A stretch of DNA of 64,000 nucleotides. Origin: Aurantibrevibacter litoralis (GTDB taxonomy: Bacteria > Bacteroidota > Bacteroidia > Flavobacteriales > Flavobacteriaceae). The translations under genes were made by a program, and so were the position numbers. The notes under the pieces are model-generated. The model saw only the letters and a program-made list of their open reading frames with translations, made no database searches and had not been told where the DNA came from. The stretch is taken from NCBI RefSeq assembly GCF_034651555.1, contig NZ_JAYEEQ010000008.1, forward strand, positions 1-64,000, given 5' to 3'. Shown here piece after piece: positions 43,694 through 53,500 of the stretch; position 1 is the first letter of the stretch, and each line of letters opens with the position of its first letter.

Positions 43694-43861
43694 ATGATAA
43701 AACTCTTCCGAAAAATCCGTAAAAACCTTCTTAATGAAGGTAAAACCACCAAGTATTTTAAATACGCCCTTGACGAAATTATCCTAGTAGTGATTGGTAT
43801 TTTAGTTGCCGAAAACCTTGCCCCAACCCGCCAGAGGCGGGTGGATTTTCTAGAGATATAA
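43694..43861 (+). pseudogene. DUF6090 N-terminal remnant
   Basis: Starts MIKLFRKIRKNLLNEGKTTK and continues through the membrane helix (DEIILVVIGILVAEN), the longest of the truncated copies. It is then diverted into LAPTRQRRVDFLEI by a CCCGCC-aga-GGCGGG palindrome (about 43828-43842) and ends at 43861. Confidence 0.75.
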
Positions 43862-43933
43862 TTCGCAATTTAAGCGTGGACACCAGCCTTTGGCGGGTTA
43901 GGGCGAGCGCAAAGGCAATATTTATGACTAACA

Positions 43934-44023
43934 ATGATAAAATTCTTCCAAAACCTGCCTTTTCGGAAGACAGGCATACGCCAAAACCTTCTAAACAGCC
44001 TAAAATATAGGGTTAATTTGTAA
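43934..44023 (+). pseudogene. DUF6090 N-terminal remnant with in-frame hairpin insertion
   Basis: Encodes MIKFFQN-LPFRKTG-IRQNLLN and stops 9 codons later. Compared with MIKFFRKIRQKLL in the intact gene, the extra residues are specified by a CCTGCCTT-ttcgg-AAGACAGG hairpin inserted in the reading frame. Confidence 0.65.
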
Positions 44024-44166
44024 ATGCTACAAACACATCACCAATCACCAAAGGCAAAGAGCCAAAAAGAGCCTTTTAATGTAATAATATGATCTACAAG
44101 GGAATTACTCACAATTTTTTAGTACCTTGTCTTTACGACAATCAACACCTAAGACTTTTGAAAACA

Positions 44167-45657
44167 ATGCTCAAAATTTACCTATTTTGCGCCATGGCTC
44201 TCGCATTAAACGCCCAGACGCCCGCACAGCACATCGGTATGTTTCACAGTGTAACGGATATTGGAAACCCCAATATTCCCGGTTCTGTAAGCTATCATGA
44301 ACCCTCACAAATATACCGCCTATCGGGTTCGGGTGAAAATATTTGGTTTGATAAGGATAGCTTTACGTTTCTGCACAAAAACATGCAAGGCGATTTTATC
44401 ATTCAGGCCAACATAAAATTTGAAGGGCAAGGCCATGACCCACATCGAAAAACAGGTTTAATGATTCGCCACTCAAAAGCATCTGATGCCCCTATGTTAG
44501 CCTGCACAGTGCACGGCGACGGATTAACATCACTTCAATATCGTAAAAACAAAGGAGCGAATGTCGAAGAATTAAAATTTAATACACAGGAAGCCGATGT
44601 GCTACAGTTAGAGAAAATAGGGACTACCTATATCGTTTCCGTGGCCAGATTTGGTGCGAAATATGAAGTGGCACAAATTACAGATATCGATTTAGGCTCA
44701 AATCCGTTGGCCGGTCTTTTTGTATGTGCCCATACCAACGAATTTTCGGAAGAGGTTATTTTTAACAACGTTCGTGTCTTTAACACCGCTACCGACGAAT
44801 TGGTGCCTTACGAGGATTACTTGGGTAGCCTACTGGAAATCATGGATGTAGAAAACGGCGATCGTAGGATCCTTGACAGTTATACCGGCTCTTGGCAAGC
44901 TCCCAACTGGACACCGGATGGGAAGACCCTTATTTATAACGCCGAAGGAAAATTGTACAATTTTGAGCTACAGACGCATACTTCAACGGTTCTGAATACG
45001 GACTTTGCCGACCGCAACAACAACGACCATGTGCTTACTTTCGACGGAAAACAGATAGGTATCAGTCACCACGCAGAAGAGGCCAATGGGCAATCTATCA
45101 TCTATACGTTACCTGTTAGCGGTGGAGTTCCAAAAAAAATTACAGAAAAAGGCCCCTCCTATTTGCATGGCTGGTCGCCAGATAATAAGTATTTGGTTTA
45201 TACGGCCCAACGCAATGAGGTGTACAATATTTATCGTATTCCTGCGGCAGGTGGCAAGGAAATACAACTGACCCATACCCAAGGTTTGGATGATGGGCCG
45301 GAATATTCGCCCGATGGAAAGTATATCTATTTTAATTCCACACGCACAGGAACCATGCAACTTTGGCGCATGGATGCCGATGGCAAAAATCAGGTACAAC
45401 TTACCTTCGACGCACTCAACGATTGGTTTCCGCATATTTCGCCAAACAATAAGTGGATTGTCTTTATATCCTTTCCCGAAGATGTGCCCGCAGACCAACA
45501 CCCCTTTTATAAAAGGGTTTATATTCGTTTGATGCCTATTGAAGGAGGCGAGCCTAAGGTTATTGGCTATTTATATGGAGGTCAGGGCACCATTAACGTT
45601 CCCAGTTGGTCTCCAGATAGTACAAAGATCGCCTTTGTTAGTAATGGTACCTTTTAG
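44167..45657 (+). CDS. Secreted PD40/TolB-like beta-propeller protein
   Basis: A 496-residue exported protein with signal peptide MLKIYLFCAMALALNAQ. The first 200 residues form a lectin-like (DUF1349/concanavalin-type) beta sandwich (GSGENIWFDKDSFTFLHKNM ... GLMIRHSKASDAPML). The rest is a WD40-like PD40 propeller with repeated units W-x-PDGKTLIYNAEG, WSPDNKYLVYTAQ, YSPDGKYIYFNSTR, ISPNNKWIVFISF and WSPDSTKIAFVSN. It resembles TolB-type propellers and probably binds a ligand or polysaccharide outside the cell. The ATG at 44167 starts the signal peptide. Confidence 0.85.
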   Translation: MLKIYLFCAMALALNAQTPAQHIGMFHSVTDIGNPNIPGSVSYHEPSQIYRLSGSGENIWFDKDSFTFLHKNMQGDFIIQANIKFEGQGHDPHRKTGLMIRHSKASDAPMLACTVHGDGLTSLQYRKNKGANVEELKFNTQEADVLQLEKIGTTYIVSVARFGAKYEVAQITDIDLGSNPLAGLFVCAHTNEFSEEVIFNNVRVFNTATDELVPYEDYLGSLLEIMDVENGDRRILDSYTGSWQAPNWTPDGKTLIYNAEGKLYNFELQTHTSTVLNTDFADRNNNDHVLTFDGKQIGISHHAEEANGQSIIYTLPVSGGVPKKITEKGPSYLHGWSPDNKYLVYTAQRNEVYNIYRIPAAGGKEIQLTHTQGLDDGPEYSPDGKYIYFNSTRTGTMQLWRMDADGKNQVQLTFDALNDWFPHISPNNKWIVFISFPEDVPADQHPFYKRVYIRLMPIEGGEPKVIGYLYGGQGTINVPSWSPDSTKIAFVSNGTF

Positions 45658-46053
45658 GGTGATTTAGAAGCAAACCTTTTGGATTTGGATTTGAGTTTGG
45701 ATTTGGATTAGTGCTTAGACAGTTCCAAAGATTGTTATTTTGCGATGCCGCAATCAGTATTCAAAAAAATATTTTACAGCAGAGTTTTGTTATATTTCCA
45801 GGTCAAGATCGACTAAAAAGCGAATTTAGCCCCTTACATCGAAAGAGAATGGACTCTGATAGCCATACGATTTGTGCAAATAAAAACAATGCGTTATACA
45901 CGAAAATAGTGTTGTCCTTCCGGATTTTTAGGGCTTTGCGTACAAATCGACCTTTTTCGATATCTATCTAAAATCCCATGGGTTTCTGAGCCAATCTTAT
46001 CAATGATTCGCAATTTTCAATTTCATATAAACAATTAAAGTAGTTTACGTTAG
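45658..46053. other. Intergenic region with short tandem repeat
   Basis: About 400 bp. A GGATTTG/GAGTTTG hexamer-like tandem array occupies about 45680-45709. A possible short frame at 45711-45971 has no family resemblance and is not called. TAGTTTAC near 46040 is a weak promoter box for the next gene. Confidence 0.45.
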
Positions 46054-46902
46054 ATGCAAAAATTCGTAATTTTACTTTTTACTTTATTATTTGTATCCAT
46101 TTCTTTTGCACAAAATAGTCCAAACGACTCCAAAGACTCCACAGATACCATTACATGGAACACTTTACAATACGACATTGTTAACATATTAGGAGGTATT
46201 GGTCACGCGTATACCAGACCTTTACATTGGGAAGGCGATAATTGGTTAAGTTTCGGTGCCGTAGTGGCTGGTACCGGTATCGCTTTTGTTTTCGACGATA
46301 ACTTAAGGGCTTATTTTGACAATCAGGAAGCGCATGTACCTGATTTTTTGCAAGGCTTTGGCACCTATTACGGTAGTCCACAAAACAATTATGCCCTCAC
46401 CGGAGCGGTTTATTTTACAGGGTTTTTAACAAAAAACGAAAAATTGCGAAGGACAGGGGTATTATTAATTTCCTCCGCATCGGCGGCTGGTTTTTTGCAA
46501 CAAGTGAGTAAATCTGTAGTTGGTAGGGCTCGTCCACGAAGCGGTTTAGAAAAAGATCATTTCCGCCCTTTTACCAATGACAAGGACTTCCATTCTTTTC
46601 CTTCGGGTCATGCGGTTATGGCATTCTCCAATGCCTACGCCATAGCAAAACAATTTACCAATCCATGGGTTAAGGCTGGTATTTATGGTGTTGGAATTAT
46701 TCCGGGGGTATCCAGATTATGGCGCGGGGCGCATTGGTTTAGCGATTTTGCCCTGAGTACTGTACTTAGTATATTTACAGTAGAATCCATTGATGCGTAT
46801 TTGGATGGTAAATACAAGGCTAAATACAATCCAAATACCAAAACCATAAGTTGGAATTTTCAAGTTGTCCCCGGTAAAATTGGCTTGGTCATGTCTTTTT
46901 AG
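46054..46902 (+). CDS. PAP2-family phosphatase
   Basis: A 282-residue protein with signal peptide (to about residue 19, SISFAQ) and several hydrophobic segments. The acid-phosphatase signature is complete: KSVVGRARP, SFPSGHAVMAF and SRLWRGAHWFSD, the KxxxxxxRP / PSGH / SRxxxxxHxxxD triad. It likely dephosphorylates lipid phosphates such as phosphatidic acid or undecaprenyl pyrophosphate at the periplasmic face. Own transcription unit. Confidence 0.9.
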   Translation: MQKFVILLFTLLFVSISFAQNSPNDSKDSTDTITWNTLQYDIVNILGGIGHAYTRPLHWEGDNWLSFGAVVAGTGIAFVFDDNLRAYFDNQEAHVPDFLQGFGTYYGSPQNNYALTGAVYFTGFLTKNEKLRRTGVLLISSASAAGFLQQVSKSVVGRARPRSGLEKDHFRPFTNDKDFHSFPSGHAVMAFSNAYAIAKQFTNPWVKAGIYGVGIIPGVSRLWRGAHWFSDFALSTVLSIFTVESIDAYLDGKYKAKYNPNTKTISWNFQVVPGKIGLVMSF

Positions 46903-47085
46903 ACAAAATAGGTAATGCATAACTTTTCTTTTTCGCAAGGCAACCCTGTATAATAGCACATTATTTACGAAGCATGGTAAAAGGTTAGTCAGCGCCATAG
47001 CCCGAAGAACCAACAGAACTATTTTTGCCTAAAATAAACCGTTCTAATTTTTTACCTTTAAAAAAAATAGCAACGACTATCAACA

Positions 47086-47964
47086 ATGCATATAGAAACA
47101 ATTACCGATCTTAGGTGTTCGTTGGGCGAAGGACCACTTTGGAATGCTTTAGAAAATGAGATTTTATGGGTCGATATTATTGAAGGTAAAATACACAGCT
47201 ATTCATTTACGCACAACGCATTACAAACCTATCCTTTACAGGAAATGGTTGGTTCGGTCACAGTGGCCTCAGATGGATCCTTAATTGTGGCTAGTAAGAG
47301 TGGTTTTGGACAACTACATCGGGATTCCGGACACGTGACGCCGATTACAGATCCGGAACATCATGTACCAAACAACCGATTTAATGATGGCAAATGCGAC
47401 CCAAAAGGTCGATTTTGGGCAGGTACCATGTCTTTATCCGAAGAAAGGAAAGCAGGTAGTCTTTATGTTTTAGATGGTCTTCAGGTGCATAAAAAGATTG
47501 AAAATGTAACCATCTCTAATGGCATCGCTTGGAGCTTAGACCACAAGACCATGTATTATATAGACACCCCAACACTAGAAGTGGTGTCTTATGACTATGA
47601 CAAAGCCACAGGCACCATTGGCAACAAACAAGTAGCCATTCGAATTCCCGAAAGCGAGGGTTATCCGGATGGGATGACGATAGACAATGAAGGAATGTTA
47701 TGGATTGCCCATTGGGGCGGTTGGCAGCTTACGCGATGGAATCCTGTAACCGGGAAAAAATTGGTGGCTATACCGCTTCCGGCAGCCAAAATTACCTCTT
47801 GCACCTTCGGTGGCGAAAACCTGACCGATTTATTCGTTACTTCTGCTAAGGAGCGTCTTTCGGAAGCAGAATTAAAAGAACAACCGCTAGCAGGCGCACT
47901 TTTCAAAATTACAGGTACCGGTTTTCAGGGTGTGCCTTGCTTTCAATTTAAAATTCCACTTTAA
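47086..47964 (+). CDS. SMP-30/gluconolactonase-family sugar lactonase
   Basis: A 292-residue cytosolic six-bladed propeller. Metal-site residues: Glu in SLGEGPLWN, Asn in NNRFNDGKCDPKGRFWAGTM, Asn in ISNGIAWSLD, and Asp in GYPDGMTIDNEGMLWIAHWGG. It hydrolyses sugar lactones to aldonic acids, typically after a sugar dehydrogenase. An SDR gene follows 18 nt downstream and may supply that dehydrogenase. A weak -7 box TACCTTTA lies at about 47051. Confidence 0.9.
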   Translation: MHIETITDLRCSLGEGPLWNALENEILWVDIIEGKIHSYSFTHNALQTYPLQEMVGSVTVASDGSLIVASKSGFGQLHRDSGHVTPITDPEHHVPNNRFNDGKCDPKGRFWAGTMSLSEERKAGSLYVLDGLQVHKKIENVTISNGIAWSLDHKTMYYIDTPTLEVVSYDYDKATGTIGNKQVAIRIPESEGYPDGMTIDNEGMLWIAHWGGWQLTRWNPVTGKKLVAIPLPAAKITSCTFGGENLTDLFVTSAKERLSEAELKEQPLAGALFKITGTGFQGVPCFQFKIPL

Positions 47965-47982
47965 GCTATACCTCGATATTTT

Positions 47983-48765
47983 ATGTCACATACTATGGAA
48001 AAAAAATTATTTGACAATCAAGTAGCCCTAGTTTCAGGAGCCGGTATTGGGATAGGCTATGAAATAGCGCGCCAATTAGCATTACAGGGTGCCAAAGTGG
48101 TGCTTAACGACATCGACCCGATAGCTGCGAAAAATGCTTCGGCACAAATCACAAAAGATGGAGGTAACTGCGTGTTTTTTGTAGGTGATAGTTCCGAATT
48201 GGAAACGATCGAAAAAATGGTGTCTTTTACTGTAACAACCTTTGGAAAACTTGATATTCTTGTGGCCAATGCAGGAATTACGACCTACGGTGATTTCTTG
48301 GAATACCAGCCCGCTTCCATGCAAAAACTTTTAAAAGTAAATCTTTTTGGTACTTTTTTTCTAACGCAAGCTGCCGCTAAACAACTCATTTCTCAAGGTC
48401 GTGGGGGTAGTATATTGTTGACTTCCTCCGTAACAGGCCATGTAGCCCATCCTTATTTAGCAGCTTATGGCATGACGAAAGCAGGCATAGATCAATTGGC
48501 AAAAAACCTGGTTATTGATCTAGGGCCACACGGAATTTCTATCAACACCATTGTACCCGGGGCAACCCTCACGGAAAGAACACTAAAAGAAGATATTGAT
48601 TTTGAAGGAATTTGGCAAAAAATAACGCCTTCCGGACGCCCGGCAACAGTAGCGGATATTGCGAATGCTGCCCTATTCTTACTAGCACCGCAATCGCGTC
48701 AAATTATGGGTCAGAACCTTGTTGTTGATGGGGGTTGGACATCCGTGGGGATTCCTCCTTATTGA
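47983..48765 (+). CDS. Short-chain dehydrogenase/reductase (sugar-dehydrogenase-like)
   Basis: A 260-residue classical SDR: SGAGIGIGYEIARQLALQG cofactor motif, DILVANAGIT, Ser in LLTSSVTGH, YGMTKAGI with Tyr and Lys, and C-terminal GQNLVVDGGWTS. Similar to glucose-1-dehydrogenase and gluconate-5-dehydrogenase-like SDRs. Its place behind an SMP-30 lactonase suggests oxidation of an aldose to a lactone, or reduction of a sugar acid (inference). The start could be 47983 or 47995. Confidence 0.88.
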   Translation: MSHTMEKKLFDNQVALVSGAGIGIGYEIARQLALQGAKVVLNDIDPIAAKNASAQITKDGGNCVFFVGDSSELETIEKMVSFTVTTFGKLDILVANAGITTYGDFLEYQPASMQKLLKVNLFGTFFLTQAAAKQLISQGRGGSILLTSSVTGHVAHPYLAAYGMTKAGIDQLAKNLVIDLGPHGISINTIVPGATLTERTLKEDIDFEGIWQKITPSGRPATVADIANAALFLLAPQSRQIMGQNLVVDGGWTSVGIPPY

Positions 48766-48797
48766 TCCGGTATGTTGGTTTTAACTCAAAGAAAATA

Positions 48798-49035
48798 AAG
48801 AATTTCTTGAAACTGACTATCCCCGAGGCAAGCCGCAGGTGTACCCCCTACAATAATCACCATACTGCGTTTACCGAAGTGCTCAGGGCCGTTTTCGCCG
48901 GTTTCATTTTCATCTGAAGGTCTAAACCGGAATTCGGTACTTTACTGCACCCGAAACTGCCAATAGCAGTTTCCACCGCTCCAAAGGAGCGGTGAATACC
49001 GCAGCCCCGAGGCTTGCCCTGGAGAATTCTTTAGT
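48798..49035. repeat. Modular hairpin repeat element, copy 2 (longest)
   Basis: Begins TTCTTGAAACTGACTATCCC and GAGGCAAGCC; ends GAGGCTTGCC then GAATTCTTTAGTTTCAA, a partly inverted version of the left end. Inside are hairpins AAACTGC-caata-GCAGTTT and CCGCTCC-aaa-GGAGCGG. Shares all modules with the copy at 59157. It lies between convergent gene ends. Confidence 0.75.
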
Positions 49036-49124
49036 TTCAACGCATATCCATATTACCAACCAAAAGAGCGATGTTGTCCTAAATACTTGTTTATTAGATT
49101 ACATCATTAGTTGTTCCTAAAGCC

Positions 49125-50507
49125 TCAATTCTGCACAAAATTTGGATTGATGTCCATTTCTCTTTGGGGAATAAAAAATAAGGTACGAACAGATGATTGC
49201 GCAATAGCGGGTTCCGCCTCATTTACCTTTTGGGCAGCCACACCAAAACGCAGCAAATCGGGCCATCTATGATTCTCAAAGGCAAGTTCCAGACGTCTTT
49301 CGTTTAAAAGTTTTTCAGCAAAGGTACCGGGTGTAGACCCATCGATATTTGCCAGACCCGCTCTAGTTCTTACTTGATTGATTAGTGCGTAACTTTCGGG
49401 CGATTCTCCAAGGGCTTCTGCCAACATAAGCAGTACATCGGCATATCTAAAAACAACAAAGTTTATATCCGCATCGTTCTCCGTTGGTGGATTGCTTTGA
49501 AACTTTCGTATGAAACGCGCCGAAATAGTTTCTCCTTCGCCATTTATGTACGATGTGCCCATAGAGGGTTCAAACCGTAAATCCTCCGACAAGAATGATT
49601 CCGTTAACGATATGGTTGGCCTATTTCTGGCAAATCCTTGTCCGGTCTGTAAATCCGGACTTGGCGAAAAATCATTGCTAAAAGCGCTTCCCTGACCAAT
49701 ACCGCCGCTTATAAATTGGACTTCAAAAATAGACTCTGCGTTATTCTCATTACTCGCACCCCATAAATCGGAATAATTATCTAGCAACCGATACCCATAA
49801 TTAGCAATAATTCGTCGTAAAACCACTTCGGCTTCCGAATTATTCCCTATGGTTAGCAAGACTTTTGCGAGCAGGGTTGCGGCCGCACCTTTGGTTGCTC
49901 TTCCTACTTCGGTGTTAGAAATGGCGAGGTTTTCTTCGGCAATACGCAAGTCCTGAATTAATTGTTGGTACACCGTATTGGCATCCACCTGCTGTAATTC
50001 ATCCCCTGGAATAAATGAAGTTAATTGCAGTGGTATGTTGCCAAAGGCTATGGCTAAATGATAATACATTAATGATCTCAGAAAGAGTGCCTCCCCAATG
50101 ATTCTTTTTTTGAGCGTTTCATCTATGTCAACAGCATCGATACGTTCTAAGATAACGTTGCTATTGGCAATAACCCTATACGAATCGCTCCATGCTAAAT
50201 CCATCTGTTCGGTTAGGGAATTTTCGGTAAATGCATTTATTTCCGTAAACTGCCGTGCCAATCCGGTCTGATCTGGCCCTTGGTCGGTATTATCGCTTCG
50301 CATTTCGAACATTGTCCAATAAGCTCTACCATACACCCCGTTATTTTGTAAACCGGCATAACTTGCGTTTATACCAAAAACAAAATCATTGGCATTTCTA
50401 TAAAATGCCGCACCATTTCTGTTAGATGACGGTGCTATTTCTGTAAAACTATCACTACAGGAAGTGGCTACTATGAAAACTAAAATTAGTTGTATTGCTT
50501 TTTTCAT
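49125..50507 (-). CDS. SusD/RagB-family outer-membrane lipoprotein
   Basis: A 460-residue lipoprotein (MKKAIQLILVFIVATSCSDS, Cys at residue 17), the surface substrate-binding partner of SusC. SusD/RagB features: NDFVFGINASYAGLQN near the N-terminus, EALFLRSLMYYHLAIAFGNI in the TPR region, RGRATKGAA-like GRATKGAAATLLAKVLL, and the end ERRLELAFENHRWPDLLRFG. It should bind a polysaccharide or oligopeptide on the cell surface. The gene is 17 nt after susC-like 50525-53809. No glycoside hydrolase is adjacent, so the ligand cannot be named. Confidence 0.92.
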   Translation of the reverse strand: MKKAIQLILVFIVATSCSDSFTEIAPSSNRNGAAFYRNANDFVFGINASYAGLQNNGVYGRAYWTMFEMRSDNTDQGPDQTGLARQFTEINAFTENSLTEQMDLAWSDSYRVIANSNVILERIDAVDIDETLKKRIIGEALFLRSLMYYHLAIAFGNIPLQLTSFIPGDELQQVDANTVYQQLIQDLRIAEENLAISNTEVGRATKGAAATLLAKVLLTIGNNSEAEVVLRRIIANYGYRLLDNYSDLWGASNENNAESIFEVQFISGGIGQGSAFSNDFSPSPDLQTGQGFARNRPTISLTESFLSEDLRFEPSMGTSYINGEGETISARFIRKFQSNPPTENDADINFVVFRYADVLLMLAEALGESPESYALINQVRTRAGLANIDGSTPGTFAEKLLNERRLELAFENHRWPDLLRFGVAAQKVNEAEPAIAQSSVRTLFFIPQREMDINPNFVQN

Positions 50508-50524
50508 TATCTAAAACTTTTAAA

Positions 50525-53500
50525 TTAAAAATTTAGGTTTACACCAAGAATAATGGTTTTTACCAATGGAAAGGCACCAACGTCCTCACCGGGTGTTAAC
50601 CCATTATTACCGCCACTCACCTCAGGGTTATATCCAAGATAATCGGTATCTGTAAAAAGATTAGTTCCCGTAACGTATAATCTTAGTTTATCGATGGAAT
50701 TTCCCAAAAGCACTTTTGATGGAATCGTATATCCCAATGAGACATTTCGCAATCGTATAAACGAGCCATCTTCTACCTGAAAAGAGGACGGTCTGTTGTT
50801 GTTGCCATGATTACCAGTTTCTCGGTCTGCCCGGGGTATTTTTCCGTTTCCGGGGTTTTCCGGGGAGCGCCATCGATTATTAAATACACTGTAAGAATTA
50901 AAGTTAGCCTCTCCGTTCTTAAGGTGTCGCGACGTTAAATTCAAAATTTCATTGCCATGTACTCCTTGTAACAAAATACTTAAATCTATCCCCTTATATT
51001 CAAAGGTATTTGTAATTCCCCAAGTGTAATCCGGAAAAAAACTTCCGGTTACCGTCCTGTCATCTGGGGTAATTTCGCCGTCGCCATCGACGTCTTTAAA
51101 TCGGAAATCGCCGGGTGCGGGATTTGGAGCTTGGGTATCAAATGGGGCACTTGCAATTTCTGCCTCACTTTGAAAAATGCCCTCTACCACATAGCCATAA
51201 TAGCTTCCTATGGGGTCTCCTACCCTTGTTACATGTCGTACGCCCGCAGCACCTACAGAAAATATAGGTTCATTTTTGTCATTTAAAGAAAGTACTTCAT
51301 TATCGTTGGTAGAAAAGTTAAAATCGGTATTCCATTTAAAGGCACCGACGAAATTTCGGGTGCGTAACGAAAGTTCAAAACCTCTATTACGGACTTCCCC
51401 CAAATTCTGCAGTACGGTATTAAACCCGGATACAGAAGAAACGCTAACATTCAACAATAGATCTTCAGTATTGGTGTTGTAATAATCGGCCACCATAAAA
51501 ATACGGTTGTTAAAAAGTCCAAGTTCTAGTCCTACGTTGGTTTGGGTCGATTTCTCCCAGGTAAGCTCCGGGTTTGGCAAAGTGGACTGTATAAGTCCGT
51601 TTTCTTCGTTGCCGTTAAAGTTATAGTTATCCGGACTTAACAACCCGATGGCGCCAAAATTAGGGATTTCGAAGTTTCCTGTTTGGCCCCAACTAAAGCG
51701 AAGTTTCAATTCCGAAATGGCATCAACAGCGCTTAAAAAATCCTCTTCAGACACACGCCAACCTGCTGAGAAGGATGGAAAATACCCTCTTCGATTATTG
51801 GCTCCAAATCGAGAAGATTCATCTGTTCTTATCGTTCCCGTGAATAGATACTTATCTTGGTAAGAATAGTTAAGTCTAAAAAAGGCCGATGCTAAAGACC
51901 ATGCTTCTTTAATGGAGGTACCGGCAAAAACTTGTCCGCCGCTTATGGTTTTAACCAAGTCATCCGGAAAATTATCTGCTTGCACTTGCCGAATCGTGAT
52001 TTGATCGCGTTGCGAAGAATAACCTGCTATTGCGTTAAAATAGTGATTCCCAAATTCTTTTTCCCAATTTAGCGTATTTTCCCAAACCCAATTAATTTCT
52101 GTAGACGAAGAAGACTGCGCAAAAGACTCACCTTCTGAAGCTTCCCTAAAAAGTAGTGAATTACCTCTAAAAAAATCGCGGTTAAACACATTAATGTAGG
52201 TTCCTACAAACGTTTTAGCAGTTAATCCGGGCAAAATATCATAGGATAATCCCAATCCGCCCCGGTTTTGAAATTGAAATAGCTTATCGTCAACCGCATC
52301 TATGATGGCCAAAGGATTACTTGCCGTGGTTGTCCCCCCTCCCAAAAAGGATTGGTTGTTACGTTGGTTAACCGTTCCGTCATCGTTAAAGGGACGTACA
52401 GTAGGCGAATGCACAATGGCCGAATACACAATGCCCGGCGGTCTAGCAAAATAAGTTGCATTTGCTGGCTTTCTATCATTATCTGTTACCGTGGGTGCAA
52501 AAGACAAATCGAGTCTTAATTTTTCAGTTAAATCGGACTTAAGATTGAAAATTGCGTTAAATCGTTGAAATTGTGAACCTTCAATAATACCTTCTTGCTT
52601 AAAATACCCTCCCGAGGCAAAAAAGCTGGTTTTCTTAGACAATGGTGAAGCGTACGAAAGATTATAACTTTGTACAGGTGCCGTTTCAAAAATAAGATCC
52701 TGCCAATCCGTGTCCGTACCGTCCCAATTTATAAAAGAAAGAGGCATTTCAAAATTGGCATTTCCTCTGCTTCCTGGAGTAATAGGGTCATTAATAGACG
52801 CCCCGGGTACGGAAGAAAGGTAATTATTGTTTCGGGCATCGCGAGTAAAATCGATTAATTCTTGTGAATTCATTAAATCGACCTCGTTGGCCACGGTTTG
52901 CAACCCGTAAAACGAATTAAAAGAAAAGGTACCTTCGTCGGAATTTGAACCTTTTTTGGTGGTAATAATTACTACACCATTACCACCTCGGGAACCGTAT
53001 ATGGCCGCTGCGGAGGCGTCTTTTAAAACTTCAATAGATTGTATGTCATTGGGATTTATGGTAGCCAACGGATTCACAGGTGGCTCTTGGAAGGCACCTC
53101 CCCTTCGCGCCAACTCCCCTTGAATACCAATGGTAGTCAGGTTTTTAGATATAGGTATACCGTCTACCACAAAAAGTGGATCGTTCCCTGCGGAAATGGA
53201 TCCGGTACCCCTAATTCTGATTGTTGGACTGGATCCGGGTTCGCCCGTAGTCTCTTGCACTTGCACACCGGCAACCTGGCCTATAATGGCATTTTCTGCA
53301 CTAAGGGTAGGTACCTGCGTAATTTGTTCCGTTGATACCGATGAAACGGAACCGGTAACCCTTTTTTTGGATAAGGTACCATAACCCACGACTACCACTT
53401 CGTCTAAGGCTGCAGAATCTGGAATTAAATTCACCTGAACAAAACTTTGTCCGTTGACATTAATAGTTTGAGTTTTAAAACCAATGTAGGAGATCACAAG

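Noticed and set aside
43146..44040. Insertion sequence with transposase
   Set aside because: Repeats are abundant but no transposase frame is present, so only non-autonomous elements are called.
45711..45971. 86-residue plus-strand frame
   Set aside because: Starts with a non-ATG codon, no family resemblance and low-complexity upstream; left as intergenic.
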